A DNA stretch of 64,000 bases, taken from Platanthera guangdongensis (lineage: Eukaryota; Streptophyta; Magnoliopsida; Asparagales; Orchidaceae). The notes under the pieces were generated by a model. It was not told the DNA's origin. It made no database searches and was given only the letters and a program-made list of their open reading frames with translations. Of this stretch, positions 44,170 through 56,200 are shown piece by piece (position 1 is the first letter of the stretch; each line of letters starts with the position of its first letter). The translations under genes were made by a program, and so were the position numbers. The stretch covers positions 15,859,059-15,923,058 of the forward strand of contig CM077152.1 in assembly GCA_039583875.1 (NCBI GenBank), in the 5' to 3' direction.

Positions 44170-47005
44170 ATGGCACCTAAGCTTGAGGAGAATGTTAACG
44201 AAGGCTATGAGCTTGTGCGCGGCGCGTTCGACGATGCAGATGCGGAAATCAAGGCGGTAGTAACCCTAGTCGCCGATTCTGGATTGGAATACTTAGTTTC
44301 AGAACCAACTAAGATATGTAAGAAGGAAGTGCTTGAATTCCTTAATGGAGCTGCAGTAGATGACTCTGGATACAGAATCAAATCCAGAGTTAATGGAACT
44401 AAGGTCAAGGTTTCACCTAAAAATCTGAGGAAGGTGCTCCAGCTACCAAGAACTCAAGATGAAGAAGAGGTGACTGCTTGAAAGACCAGGGAAGCTCTTA
44501 CCTGGTGTGGACTTGATCCAAAGATGAAGATAGGATCTGTTTTCAACAGGAAAGGCATGAATAATCAAGGAAAGTTCATGTCTGAGATTGTAGGGAAGAT
44601 CTTACTCAGCAAACCTGGAGGGCATGACAGAGTGTCTGCCTATATGTTTGGAATTATGACTAGAATCATATTCACTCTAAAAACAGACTGGTCAATAGTG
44701 GTTTTTGACAAGATCAAGGAGAGCTTGAAGAAGCCCAATCTGGGCAGGATCATTAGTCTCTACCTAGCTGGTATCATACCAGAGGTAATGAATACTGCTG
44801 CAGGCAGCAAGATAAATCATATGAGGAAGATGGATCTAAGGATCTTTTCTAGATGGGATAGGGTGTTGTCCAAGTAATTGCCAACCCCAGAGAAGACAGT
44901 TACTGAGAAAGACAGTCCACCCAAAAAGAAAAGGAAGAAAGTTCATGTGACTCAAGAGTCCTCCAGCAGTTCTGGGAGTGAAGAACATGTTGTTTTCACT
45001 CCTGATGATCAAAAGGAAGTGGCTGCAGAGAAACCCCTGCTGCTCAAGAGACTGCTGAGATCCAGGGGGAGCTGCCTCCAGCTAGCCCCATCCACAGGGA
45101 TCAAAGCCAGGGGGAGCATCCAGTTGTAGAAGCAGCATCTACACTGGACAGTGAGCAAGCCACCATCATCATCCAAGAGGTACTCACTGACCTAAAAACT
45201 TTAGAATATCTTATAGAAGATGCTGATTTGTCTGATGTTCCTCAGCAAACACAGCTGCCTAGTCAAGTTCCAGATGTTGTTAGAGAGGACACATCTGCTG
45301 TTGAAGTCATTCCTGATCCTGTGGTTGAAGAACCAAGAACTTCTCCAGCTCCTTCATCACAAGAATTCACAATGGAAGACTTGTTCCTAAATCTGGATCA
45401 AGCAGATTTTGACAAAGAAATTGATGCTAGTGAAGAAGAGACTGCTGCTGCTGAGGGGGAGCAAGTACAAGATCTGGAAGAGCCTATTAGGCTGGAAACT
45501 GAGAAAGCACCTGATGTGCAAACTGAGAAGCCTCAAAGCCCTAAGGACAGGGTTGATATTGCCAGCACTTCTGCCTCTGAAGATGAGGAGAGTGCTAGGG
45601 CCAAGAAGAAGAAACTCTATGTCTTCAAGAGGAGAAGCCAGAGTTATAAGAAGGCTTTGCAATCCATTGCCCCACAGCCTATAGTTCAGCAAGCTCCAAC
45701 TGCTGATTATAGTGCTTTAATGGTTGCCCTACAGATAAAATTGGATGAGCAAAGGTAGGCAATAGAGAAGTATGTAGATGAAGGGCAGAAATCACTTCAA
45801 TTTGATCTGGCCCAGGAAATAAAATCTATAAGGTTTGAGATGAATCTCAACAAGAAGGAGATGACAGATTGCTTCCACAAGGGTGGAAATGCAGTGGTGT
45901 ATTTGGCAACACACCAAGAGAAGATCAAAGCACAGGTGGATGATATAGCATTGAAACAAGGATATGTTCTTGAAAATCAATTAAGAATGAATGACAATTT
46001 GACTGAATCTCACAATGCTATAGTCACTGCATTGAAGAATAAGGCTGATGAACCTTCTACATCTACTGATGCTGCTAAAGCTAATTTGATAAAGTCTTTC
46101 AAGAGGAAATTACTGCTGTCAAGACTGCTATCCAAACCTCTCAGAAAGCTATCTCTGAACAACTTACAAAGCTTAAACCTTACTTTAAAGAAGGAATCAG
46201 ATACTTGGATGCACAGATCAGATTTCAAAAGGATGATGTTAGAGATCACATGGCCAGAGAAGTCATAAAGGGGGAGAGAGTGTTAGTCAAGACAAGTTCT
46301 GAGCATGCCAAATGGATATCAAATTCAATCAGGGCTACACTTGGATACCCTCCTCTGTGTGATGACCAAGATGTTGCTGAATCAGGGATTCAAACTGCCT
46401 ATCTTAGAGGTGAGCAACCAGAAGTAGCTCAGGTCATTTATCCACCTCCAAACTTTGAAATGATTCAAGCAGATGTGAGCACAATGTATAACCCACTTGA
46501 GGGCAAGGATAATGTCCATCTAGAAAAGGTTGTTCAACCTATATCTGAAGCTATGCAAGAGGCTCTACAGAAAGAGGAAGAGACAAGGTTGTCCAAGAAG
46601 AGATTTAGGGAACAAGCAGAACAAAAGCCAGATTTTGAACAATGGAGCCCTACCTCTAGGAATATAATTTTAACTGCCTGGAAAACTGCCAAGGACAATA
46701 CACATGATAGGAACAAATGGTTCTCTGAAGTTGAATGAAGAAAACATGAAATAAGACAAGAGACCATTGTTCAATTCAGAAGGAAGGCTAAGATGGGAAA
46801 GCTACCTCCTACTGCAGTGGAGCCTAGCAAGTACTTCCCCAAGCCATATCACTACTTTGAGAGGCAGAAGATCAAGGCAGAAGCACTCAAACAAAAAGAT
46901 CTAAAAGGCAAGAAGCCTGCTGTTGCTGAAACTGCTGAAGCCACTGTCAAAGCTCAAGTCCAACATGGCAAAGGCATAATTATCAAAGAACCAGACCAGA
47001 AATAG
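44170..47005 (+). pseudogene. Extra 3' ORF of the SIRE-like element, interrupted
   Basis: A 2.8-kb reading region starts MAPKLEENVNEGYEL. It is broken by stops at 44479-44481, 44876 and about 45756, by frame changes near 45060-45200 and 46110, and by a TGA at 46736-46738. The first third (LEFLNGAAVDD, VSPKNLRKVLQLP, TWCGLDP, ILLSKPGGHDRVSAYMFG) resembles the plant transposon-associated domain found after pol in many SIRE-like elements; I make that assignment from memory. At 44917-44943 it encodes PPKKKRKKV, close to the SV40 nuclear localisation signal. The middle is acidic and Pro/Glu-rich. The C-terminal third is Lys/Glu-rich and looks coiled-coil. I see no signal peptide or hydrophobic membrane segment, so an envelope role is not supported. 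Confidence 0.75.
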
Positions 47006-47289
47006 ATTAAGAAATTACTTGAAGATTATTTTGTAATCTTTTAAATGTAAAACATTTTTGTAAACTATTGAAGGTGTATTAGAAAAATGTTAGAACAATA
47101 TATGATAAATATATTTCATGATTGTTCTGTGAATGTGTCTATTTCTTGTTCTGAAATGATGAATGTGTATACATGTGTGAATTATTACATGTTTATGTTT
47201 ACCCTGCTGTAAATAATCTGCTTTACATCATTTTGTAATCTTTAATTATGAATGGTGTATATCATTGACTAAGGGTTATGACTTTTCCA

Positions 47290-47302
47290 AATAGGGGGAG
47301 AT
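47290..47302 (+). other. Polypurine tract
   Basis: aatagggggagat directly before the 3' LTR. Confidence 0.88.
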
Positions 47303-47446
47303 TGTTGGGTACATTGGTCAAATGTACCTGATTTGAAGAAGCCTCACCCAACTCAATGATATACATCATAATGTATTTGATGTATGTTGAGTTTACTTGT
47401 GCAGGTTAAGAAATCACTGTACTGAAGCAAAAAGTTTCTAAGTCCA

Positions 47447-48380
47447 TGTGTCGACACCCAGAGGGAAAGTGTCGACACTCAAGAAAGCTTGTGTCGACAC
47501 CCAGACAAGCAGTGTCGACACTTGGAGTCATTGTGTCGACACCTGGGATGCAGAGTCGACACCAGACACAAAGTGTCGACACAAGGAGCTGTGTCGACAC
47601 TCAGTGAAGAAAAGTACAGACAGAAAGTGTCGACACAAGGAGCTGTGTCGACACTCAGTGAACCTGTGTCTACACCAGAAAGTGTCGACACCTGGAGCTG
47701 TGTCGACACTCAGCAAAAGTCTGCAGAGACTAAGTATAAGTGTCGATACTCAACACAATGTGTCGACACTAAGCAGAAGAGTCAGCATTTGAAGTCAGTA
47801 TCGACACCCAGCACAATGTGTCGACACACACCAGAAGAGTCAACATATGAAATAAGTGTCGACACCCAGCACAATGTGTCGACACTCAGCTAAAGACTCT
47901 ACACTTGAAGAAAGTGTCGACACAAGGAGCTGTGTCGACACTTAGCAAAGATCAGAAAGATCAACAAAATTATTCTAAGTACAAGTGTCGACACTAAGGG
48001 AATGTGTCGACACTCAGCTGAAGTCTCAACAAGAAGAAGGTGTGTCGACACAAGAAGCTGTGTCGACACTCAATAAGAATCAACATAGAAGACTATGCGT
48101 CGACACCAAGAAGTAGTGTCGACACTTGACAGATTCAACACAAGAAGTTGTGTCGACACAAAGGAGATGTGTCGACACTTAGAAGAATTCAGCAAAAGCT
48201 AGAAGAACAAGTACTTGTGTCGACACTCAATTTCAGTGTCGACACATGCAGAAGAAACTGTGTCGAGATATACAAGGAGTTGTGTCGACACCTTGTAGAC
48301 TTGTGTCGACACTTACAAAGCATGTGTCGACACTTGGTCTATAAGTGTCGACACTTAAAGACAGAAAGTCTCGACACTTT
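47447..48380 (+). repeat. GTGTCGACAC palindrome array, 3' LTR
   Basis: About thirty exact copies, aligned with the 5' LTR array. It includes two extra sites near 48323 and 48347 and a few sites lost by single transitions (gtatcgacac, gcgtcgacac). Confidence 0.95.
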
Positions 48381-48510
48381 CAGACAGTTAGAGAATTTCA
48401 AGAAATGACTGGATGATTTGACAGCTGCCGTTCCAGCCGGTCTACAGCACCTGTCAGAGATATCAGAAGTCAGTTATGGACCGGTCCAGACGGTTACCAT
48501 GAAGAAAGCC

Positions 48511-48520
48511 TATAAATAGG
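48511..48520 (+). promoter_or_regulatory. TATA box, 3' LTR
   Basis: TATAAATAGG at the same place as in the 5' LTR. Transcription from it would read into the right-hand gag part and the 5' LTR of the host element. Confidence 0.7.
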
Positions 48521-49409
48521 CACCTACAGTTTACAGAAACTGTTGTTCAGAATTAAAGAGTTGTTCAGTGATTCAGATTGTTGTTCAAGTGGATCACATT
48601 GTTGAAGAACAAGTTATCAAATCAAGAAGATCTTGCAGTCCAAGTGCAGATCTAAGAAGTTGGAGAGAGAGGGCTCCTTCCAAGAAATCAGCCTCTGGAA
48701 CTAGGCTGAGAAGAAGGATTCAGATACATTCTGGATCTTAAGTGGCAGAGTTCAAGGAACAACTGCAGGAGGATTCAGTCTTATTCAGTTCTACTCAAGA
48801 AGCTTTGAAGAAAGCTAAGTCAGATTGGATCCAGCTGAGTTCTTCCAAGAACTCATAAAGAAACTCTCAACTCCCCTCTTTTATTTCTGAGTTGTAGAGT
48901 CAATATTTGTAATACATTTTGACTTGTAGGATCCTTTGGATCTGAGTGATTTGCAAGCCTGTATTTATAAAGGCTGAGGGTAGGGCTTGTTAGCCTGAGT
49001 ATAGGAGATAGAGATCTCTGAGTGTAGGCCTTGTTGGCTGAGTGTAGGCCTTGGTTGGCTGAGTGTAGGCCTTGATTGGCTGAGTGTAGGCTTTGGGATA
49101 AAGCTGAGTTGTAAGGCTTTGGGCCTGAGGTGTAGGAACCAATTTGGGTTCTAAGACAGTGGAGGAGTTTGACCGAATCTAGTACACTGCTAGATAGGCG
49201 AAGGGGAAAGTGAATGTACCCATATCTTGGGGAACCACTATAAACCACTGTGTTGTGCTGTGATTGTGCTGTGTATGCTGTGAATACTTTGTGATTGCTG
49301 TGCAAAAGTTAAAAATCTGTGATAATAAACTGTTTGCTGCCAGTAAAGTTAGAAAAGTATTAGGTCACCTATTCACCCCCCTCTAGGTGTTTAGGTATCA
49401 TATCTTTCA

Positions 49410-49715
49410 CTTCACATAGAGCTTGTTTGTGAGATATTTCGACATATACAGCTCCTCCAATTTCTTCCATAGGTCTACGGTGGTGTCAGCGTCGACCACG
49501 TTGTACATGACCTCATCGGCGAGACTCAACTGGATTGTGCTGATGGCCTTCAGATCCAGTTCCTCCCATTCCTCGTCTTTCTTCACGCCGGACTTCTCAT
49601 TGCCGAGTAGCGCCTTGTGGAGTCCTTGTTGAACGAGAACCGCCTTGATCCGCTTCTGCCATAAGCCGAAATCGATCTTGCCGTCGTACTTGGAAATCTC
49701 GAATTTTGCCGCCAT
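49410..49715 (-). pseudogene. Copia gag, N-terminal part (split)
   Basis: It starts MAAKFEISKYDGKIDFGLWQ and runs to TNKLYVK, the N-terminal gag region typical of Tnt1-like elements (GLWQKRIKAVL, DLWKKLEELY). The frame is cut by insertion of the 13.1-kb Copia at the CTTCA site. The remainder lies 13 kb to the left, on the same strand and in the same frame. Confidence 0.92.
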
Positions 49716-49852
49716 TGTTTTGCTCGCAGTGCTACTGAGTGATCAGAAAATTGTTCTCGGATCAGATCTTGAGAAGGTAGGGAGTGGACCTTGTCGTCAC
49801 CTACTGTTGACCCAGATCTGGAACCAGAACGCCCAGACGATCACCCTCGCGG

Positions 49853-49870
49853 AACCTGGCTCTGATACCA
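49853..49870 (-). other. Primer-binding site
   Basis: The minus strand reads TGGTATCAGAGCCAGGTT two bases after the LTR, complementary to the initiator tRNA-Met 3' end. Confidence 0.92.
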
Positions 49871-49872
49871 AT

Positions 49873-50687
49873 TGTTATGCAATCGGACCGAGTACTGCGG
49901 TAGCGCAACGGAATTAAATCGAGCAAAAAACAATCGCGCAAAATAAAAAACCACAGAATGAGATATCCAAGCACACAGACGACACAAAAAATTTACGTGG
50001 TTCGGAGAGAAGCTCCTACATCCACGGGGAGAGCGCGCCAGAGAAGATCCACTATAAGGTATGGAGGTACAGATTACAATAGAGACCGTAAGGTCGAGCA
50101 ATGAAGAAAAAACCGAAAAGGTGAAACCGGACTGTCGCCTGCGATAGTGATGTCGCCGGGCGACAGTGGTACTGTTCACCTCCTTTGCGGAATCGCCGCC
50201 TGGACTGCACGCCTGAAGCCGACCTCGCCTGGGTTCGGCCGCCTGATGTCGCCGCGCCGCCTGGGATCACCTCCGCTGCCTGGAACCTCCGCGGGAGACC
50301 GGCCTGATGTCGATCCGACTGGATTCGACCGGATGCCGCTCCGATAGCTCCGCCTGAAATCGTCCGCCTGGAGTCGCCCCCTTGCGCACCTGCTGCCGTC
50401 GTCGCCGCCTGATGCCGCTGGAATGAGAACGGTGGGTGGCTAAGAACTCCTTCGGATCGCTGTTGGTGTTGGGATTAATTTGAATCATAGCCACCCCTCC
50501 ATTTTATAGCATTAGAGAGGGCCGGACATTCCATGTTTGGCGAGCACAAAGGGGGAAAGGAGAATAATGTCCTTTGATGAACTTCCTAAAAAGGATTTGG
50601 CCTGGATTAGGAAAATGGGAATCCCACGGATTGGTGACATGACGCAATCCTAACGGTCCGGGCGCGAATAGGTGTCACAATCTAACA
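49873..50687 (-). repeat. 5' LTR of the Tnt1/Tork-like Copia
   Basis: 815 bp, the same length as 31768-32582 with no indels. Six transitions and two transversions separate the two copies by eye. Confidence 0.95.
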
Positions 50688-50692
50688 GATCG

Positions 50693-53095
50693 CAAGCAAT
50701 GAAGCAACTACATTACCTTGAATGATTACAAAAGCATATCCCGTCGGCAATATACGTGTTGTAAATGGTTGAAATACTCTGAAAATTCTTCCATTTTCAT
50801 GGAGCATGCTCTCTTTAGAACCCCGGCTCATCGATGAAAAATATGACGATGAAATTTCATAATAAGTCAATTGATATCGTGCGACTTCTAATGAAAACAT
50901 TGTTTGGCGATGCCGCCCGAAGGAAATAAATGTAGACAAATTCCAAACAACTGAGAAATTGTCAAAGGATGATGGTGCGACGTTTCCTTGTAACCATTGC
51001 TGAAATTACATTGATCCTTGAGAATCATCAAATCCCTCACAATTAGTTGCCACCTCTCTAAGACAGCTCTTTTGCTTACATCAGTACAAAATCTCCTTAG
51101 GTGAAACCGCGTAAAAAACGATAAAAAAGGCATATTGAATAAGTCAAGCGATATTTATGGAACCCGAGTTTGAATGCGGTATAGTGGTATACCGGTATAT
51201 GAAATTTTACTTTTACAATAATAATAATTTTTTAATTTCTCTTTGAAAATAAATAATATAATATTAATAGTATTGTTCAAAATGAAGAAAATATATTTAG
51301 AAAGACATGAAATTAAAACAATAAAGAGTCATGAGAAGAATCGAGTCTAAGTAAAGCGTGTAATCACTGTCCTAAAGAAGTCGTACCACCCTCCAGCAAA
51401 GTTTCAATCGATGTTCGCTTCTCTAAGGTACAACACCCAGCTAGATACCAAAACTCCGATGTGCGTGGACACCGAATAAGCACAAAACACATGAACTTCC
51501 ACTAGATGAAGCAAACATAAAATAGCTATAAAATATAATGGAGATATAAATATTTAGGGATAAAGATGAAAATATATTGTGTATGCGAGTATTATATTTT
51601 GAGACCTATTTATAAGGTGAAAGATCAACTCACAAGTTACTAAAATAATAAATATATCAAATTATGATAATTAATAATAAATATTAATTATGTATTATTA
51701 TTAATATTTGTAACATCAAATTTTTCATTTTTAATAATATAATATATAATAAAATATATATATTTATAGTTAAGTTTATAATTAATATAGTATTTATTAT
51801 ATATTTAACATAAATAACAAAATATATTTATAATATTAAATAAACCTAACATATCATAACTTATAAAATAATGTTATAGATTTATGTTTTTAATTTTTAT
51901 ATTATAAATGAAATAAATACTTTTTATTGATAATTATATTAGATAATTCATATTTTATCATATGTGAGAGATTATGATGCTCATATAGAATTGTGATGCT
52001 AATAGAGAATTGTGACAAGTCTTCTTAAATCAATGTATTTTTCCAAGAAATTTTAAGGTTTAAGCTAGTGCTAGATATGTTGGACGAATTTTTGGGTTCT
52101 TAACCTAAATTTAGATTTTAATAAGAAATAAGTCATATGTATATAATCATTTTTTGATCTTATAGTATTTTTTTTACACATTTCTTCATAGTAAAAAATA
52201 TTGTTATGTTATCTTATATAATTATTTTTGATTTTTTTTCTAAGTCAATTGCTACTTGCAGATCATAATATCTATTTCTAGATAAACTTTTTTTCACTTT
52301 ATTTGAATTTAGAAATTGTTATCCACACACTAATTTTAAATTTGAGGAGTCAATATCTTCGTTTTCTTGAGCAGGGACTAACAATGAAGGAACATCTACG
52401 ATGACCTTATGAGCACTTCTATGTTCATACAAATTCGGTTTTTTGAGAGGATTTAGATAGCTATGATTTATTTGAAAAGATTTAAATAACCAGAGTTTCT
52501 CTTTCCCTATGGTGAGGAAGGTGAAGAAGACGATCAAATTTTTTTTCTTTGCTAATCTGTGGATAACAAAAAGATTAGCAAATAACAAATCTGACTTCTT
52601 TTAGAACTGCAAATAAATAAAATATGCAAATAGACAAACATAATTTGTGAACAAAAACCACTTCTTTTAATCACTTGGAAATAACGAGCGGCGGGCTCGG
52701 GGCTTTGCCCATACGGCCAACCGCAACAATACCCAAACTGTGACAGTGCACGAGGCGCTGTTATGCCCCACATGACATTATACCGGCCACGACATTATCC
52801 CGATGCGACGGCGCCCCCGCCGCTCGCAAATCCCTAATTATCATACTCCGCTCGTCACTCATTTTTGCGGTGTGCACTGGAATTTGCGAGAGACGAGCAG
52901 ACCGTATTTTTTCATTGTAGTTAGAAAACTTTGTTTACATGATAATTAATTTTTAAAGACACCAAAATTTAAAAAATTGAAATTTTTTAAATAGAGGGGT
53001 ATAAAAGGAAAGTGAATATCTAACTAAGGGTGTTTTTTCCTTTTCGTATAGTGTAGAATTAAGATCACAATAAAAAGTAATTTTTTTTATTGTAA
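50693..53095. other. Intergenic DNA
   Basis: 50693-51130 is of mixed composition with two overlapping minus-strand frames that I do not recognise. 51180-52300 is very AT-rich. Near 52687 and 52835 the words cgagcggcggg and cccgccgctcg are inverted around a 150-bp GC-rich block, possibly a small MITE without a clear target duplication. Confidence 0.4.
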
Positions 53096-53166
53096 ATGGG
53101 CCGGGCCCAAACAAAAGGGCAACTACGATTTTTCTGGCCCGTTGCACTCTCTTGACCTATATAACG
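53096..53166 (+). promoter_or_regulatory. Cyclophilin core promoter
   Basis: A palindromic TGGGCCGGGCCCA (53096-53108), two overlapping TCP/site II-type TGGGCC motifs, lies 50 bp upstream of a TATA-like ctatataacg (53157-53166). The ATG follows 100 bp later. Site II elements are common in promoters of highly expressed plant housekeeping genes. Confidence 0.6.
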
Positions 53167-53265
53167 TACATCACAATGTCCCGAGGACGGCGCTTTTGCT
53201 AGTTAAGGATACTGGAGCGGAGGAGGAAATCCGCATCGCGTCGAGAAGAGAAAGCTTGGGCAACA

Positions 53266-56200
53266 ATGGCCGCCACAAGGAGGAAGATCTTTATCGCCCT
53301 TCTTTCCATCCTATTCCTCTTCGCCACCATGTCTATCATTCAGGTTTTTTATTAAAATTTTTGTCAGATTCTCACCCCTTCAATAATCAAAGTTTCATTC
53401 TGATATTCTCCCGCGAAATTGGGGCTGAATTTCTTTGAATTATGATAAATCTTCCAGATTATCAGCGTATAGGCTGTTTTCAGGCTAAGGTTGATCCGTG
53501 ATTCACAACACTACATGATATTTATGGGGATCATTTTTAGCATCACAAAAATTGGGGAGATGAGAAGGTGGAGACAGGGATCTAAGGGGGATTAAACGTT
53601 TCTGCATATCATCTTAGTTAGGAATTCTAGCATTTACAGTATTTGTTTAGGGCGAAATTTCTGAGATGAATGAGTGGCCTTTGTGCTTGTGTGAACAAGC
53701 TTCTATTTCTTGTATTCATGCGGCAATCCTATGATGTTGTCGGGGTTTGTGGAGGGCTGATCTGGTGGGGAGCTGCTGTGGCGGTATCATAGAGATTATG
53801 CGATGGGCTGTTTAGTGGCTTTTTGTGGGATTGAGGTCTGGTCGTTGACTGTGTTGCAGATGTGGGAATATGGCTTGTGGAGGCAAAAAGATACTTGTGG
53901 GAGCATCTGTTGTGTCTTCAGAGGATTTTGTAGGGGATTTATTTTGATACGTAGTAGTAGAGTCTATAGGTTCCTTCATGACTAGTTATTGTGGTCATCC
54001 TTCTTCTCTATTTGAGGATACCGAGTCTATCTATGCTCGATCCAATAGAGCCACTTCAGAGAGATCCCATGTTATTACAATGATTATCCTCGTTCTCAAC
54101 ACCCCACTACCAGAGATTGTGTCAACCCCTCAACGCGATTCCACTATGCTAAAGACGATCACTACAATGATTATCGTCGTCCCTATCCCTGCTCCCGAGC
54201 TGATCGTGTTGAACCTTCAACACGAGGATCATCATTTCGTGAGAGATCTCGAGTGTTGGTTTCGTGATGTTTCCCTGACGTTTGATGGTTCTTCGAATCC
54301 ATAGTATTTTAGTTATTGGTAGTGGATGTGAAATATTATCTTGATTATTACAAATTATTTGATTATCGTCGCATAAAATTTGTAAAACTTCTAGATCAAA
54401 CGAGAGTATATTGGTGTAACATTAAGATGACCCACGATCGAGATTGTCTTCATCGCATCACTAGCTGTGTAGAGATGAAATAGACGTTGTGTTAATGATA
54501 TTTGCCAACATTGCATCAACGTCACTTGTTCGGTCAATTATTTATCCTTCAGCAAGGATCCATGTCCGCCTCAGAGTATAAAGATCATTTTGATGAGTTA
54601 GTAGTGAGAAGCGACATCTAAGATGAGTCACCATGATGTTACAGACTTGCATGAAGAGACCACGTCGTGGAGGGTTTACACACACAAGAAGACATCAGCA
54701 CCCAACCCACTAACGTTGGAGGCGACCGCGGTAACTACTGATGTTTGAATAATTTCATTTGGATGTCATTTTGTATTTTTGCTATTCGCACACCCGAACT
54801 CTTGCTATTCGCACCCCACTTCTATAAGGGGTGTTGTGTGTTTTCATTTAGGTTATCTTGGATGAATGCTAAGGATTAGGACCGCTCCCTAAGTTCTTCT
54901 CAACCTTAACCTCTCTCTTCTCCCTCACCTCTACAGGCCCTCCCCCTTCCCGGATTCCTCCTCCCCTTCCCGGATTCCTCCCCCAAGTTCGTAATACATG
55001 ACCATTGCCCGATTTTGGTTTGGCCTTTGATCCATGATATGTCCTGAGTGGACATGTTACTACTTAGAGTCCATCAATCAAACATGCCAATTTGCCTTTC
55101 GTTATGACCAATCCTTGAGATCCCCTAGAGTTAGTTGAGTGGATTGCACGCTGATCTCTTCAGTATGAGTCCTTCACATTCCGAGGCTTCTATCACACCT
55201 ACTCATGTCTCTTTCGATAAGGATTAAGGACATAACATCTAAAGTGGGCTTGTCTTACCCCAGCAAGGTACCTTGTCCGATGAGTGATCTATCATTTGAT
55301 TCTGACTTATTTCTTGTGACCCCGACTAATGGTGAGTACGAGCGACCCATTGATTTTATAGTTACACATCCTTCCCCTGTCCCATGTGTTGGTTTATATA
55401 CTGTCCTTACCATTGGTTCACTCTTGAGTCCTTGTTCATCAGAGATTCACAACGAAGTAGTGTTGAATCACGTTATGAGTGAGATGATTGAGCATAATAT
55501 TGACTTTATGGTAATTGTTCCTTTTGTTCTTAATGACTTTATCAGTGCCGATGATCCTCATCTGGAGAGTCATCCTGCTATTGTTGGCCCCCACAAAAAA
55601 TGCTTCCTCGAGACCCCGGGAAATCTATTTGATGGGCCTCCCTCCCTTTGAAGCATTTTCCTTGATATGGATGACTTGGGGTACTCATTCAGGTGATCAT
55701 CGCATTCACGTTGAATTCTATTATGTATCTCATAGAGAGCCACCTGATGAGTTTTACCTTTTGAGAGATATTCGACCCGTCTTTGAGTTCCTTGACATTC
55801 CTTTGAGAGATCATATCATCTATATGACGAATTTTTCTATATACCACATGGTGAGCGTCTTGACGAGTCACATCCCCTGAAAGATTTTTGACATGTTATG
55901 CTCTCATATTTTGTACCACCGTCTCTTGTGGACATTTGGGTGTTTGAACACTCGACGAATATTTCTACACTATCAAAAAACCTTTAGATGAACCACTTTT
56001 TCTTAGAGACTTTCATCGCTATATAGAATATGTACTTAGTCAATTTGTCATATCGGCGGCCATTCATTTGTATATATTTGCTTGTCATTTCAACGTAAAC
56101 TTATATTAAATAATGAACATTATAAAACTTGCGCGGTTAATCATATGAGAAAGAAAATGTTCAGAGAAGGTGATTGGGTGATGATTAACACATTATTTGA

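Larger units (their letters stand above)
36276..49409 (+). mobile_element. SIRE/Maximus-like Copia with extra 3' ORF, 13.1 kb
   Basis: It inserted into gag of the Tnt1/Tork-like element, with the exact duplication CTTCA (36271-36275 and 49410-49414). The LTRs are about 2.05 and 2.11 kb. Internal order: initiator-Met primer site (38330-38345), gag, protease, integrase, RT, RNase H, a 0.5-kb spacer, a 2.8-kb extra reading frame, and a polypurine tract (47290-47302). Large LTRs plus an extra ORF after pol are the hallmark of the SIRE/Maximus lineage. LTRs and the pol-ORF spacer are packed with the palindrome GTGTCGACAC. Point stops and frameshifts make it coding-defective, but RT and RNase H are intact. 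Confidence 0.95.
47303..49409 (+). repeat. 3' LTR of the SIRE-like Copia
   Basis: 2,107 bp, the same organisation as the 5' LTR. It retains a segment at about 48318-48400 with two more GTGTCGACAC sites that the 5' LTR lacks. Confidence 0.95.
31768..50687 (-). mobile_element. Tnt1/Tork-like Copia, split by a nested 13-kb Copia
   Basis: It has 815-bp LTRs at both ends and is flanked by GATCG (31762-31766, with one extra A before the LTR, and 50688-50692). The primer-binding site at 49853-49870 and the gag start at 49715 show it reads on the minus strand. Subtracting the insertion at 36276-49409 leaves a 5.8-kb element with a Tnt1-like gag and pol. Two lesions of its own are visible: a +1 frame change in the gag zinc knuckle and a TAA near the end of RNase H. 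LTR similarity (eight differences in 815 by eye) indicates a recent insertion. Confidence 0.95.

Noticed and set aside
44170..47005. Retroviral-type envelope gene
   Set aside because: No signal peptide, membrane segment or cleavage-site-like motif seen; an NLS-like motif is present instead.
50682..51133. Protein gene on the minus strand beside the outer Copia
   Set aside because: Two overlapping short frames without any family motif that I recognise; left as unassigned intergenic DNA.
52687..52840. Small GC-rich MITE
   Set aside because: An 11-bp inverted repeat is present but no target duplication.
55205..55880. Host genes in cyclophilin intron 1
   Set aside because: Overlapping frames lie between gypsy gag-like and integrase-like remnants and lack recognisable domains; more likely decayed element DNA.
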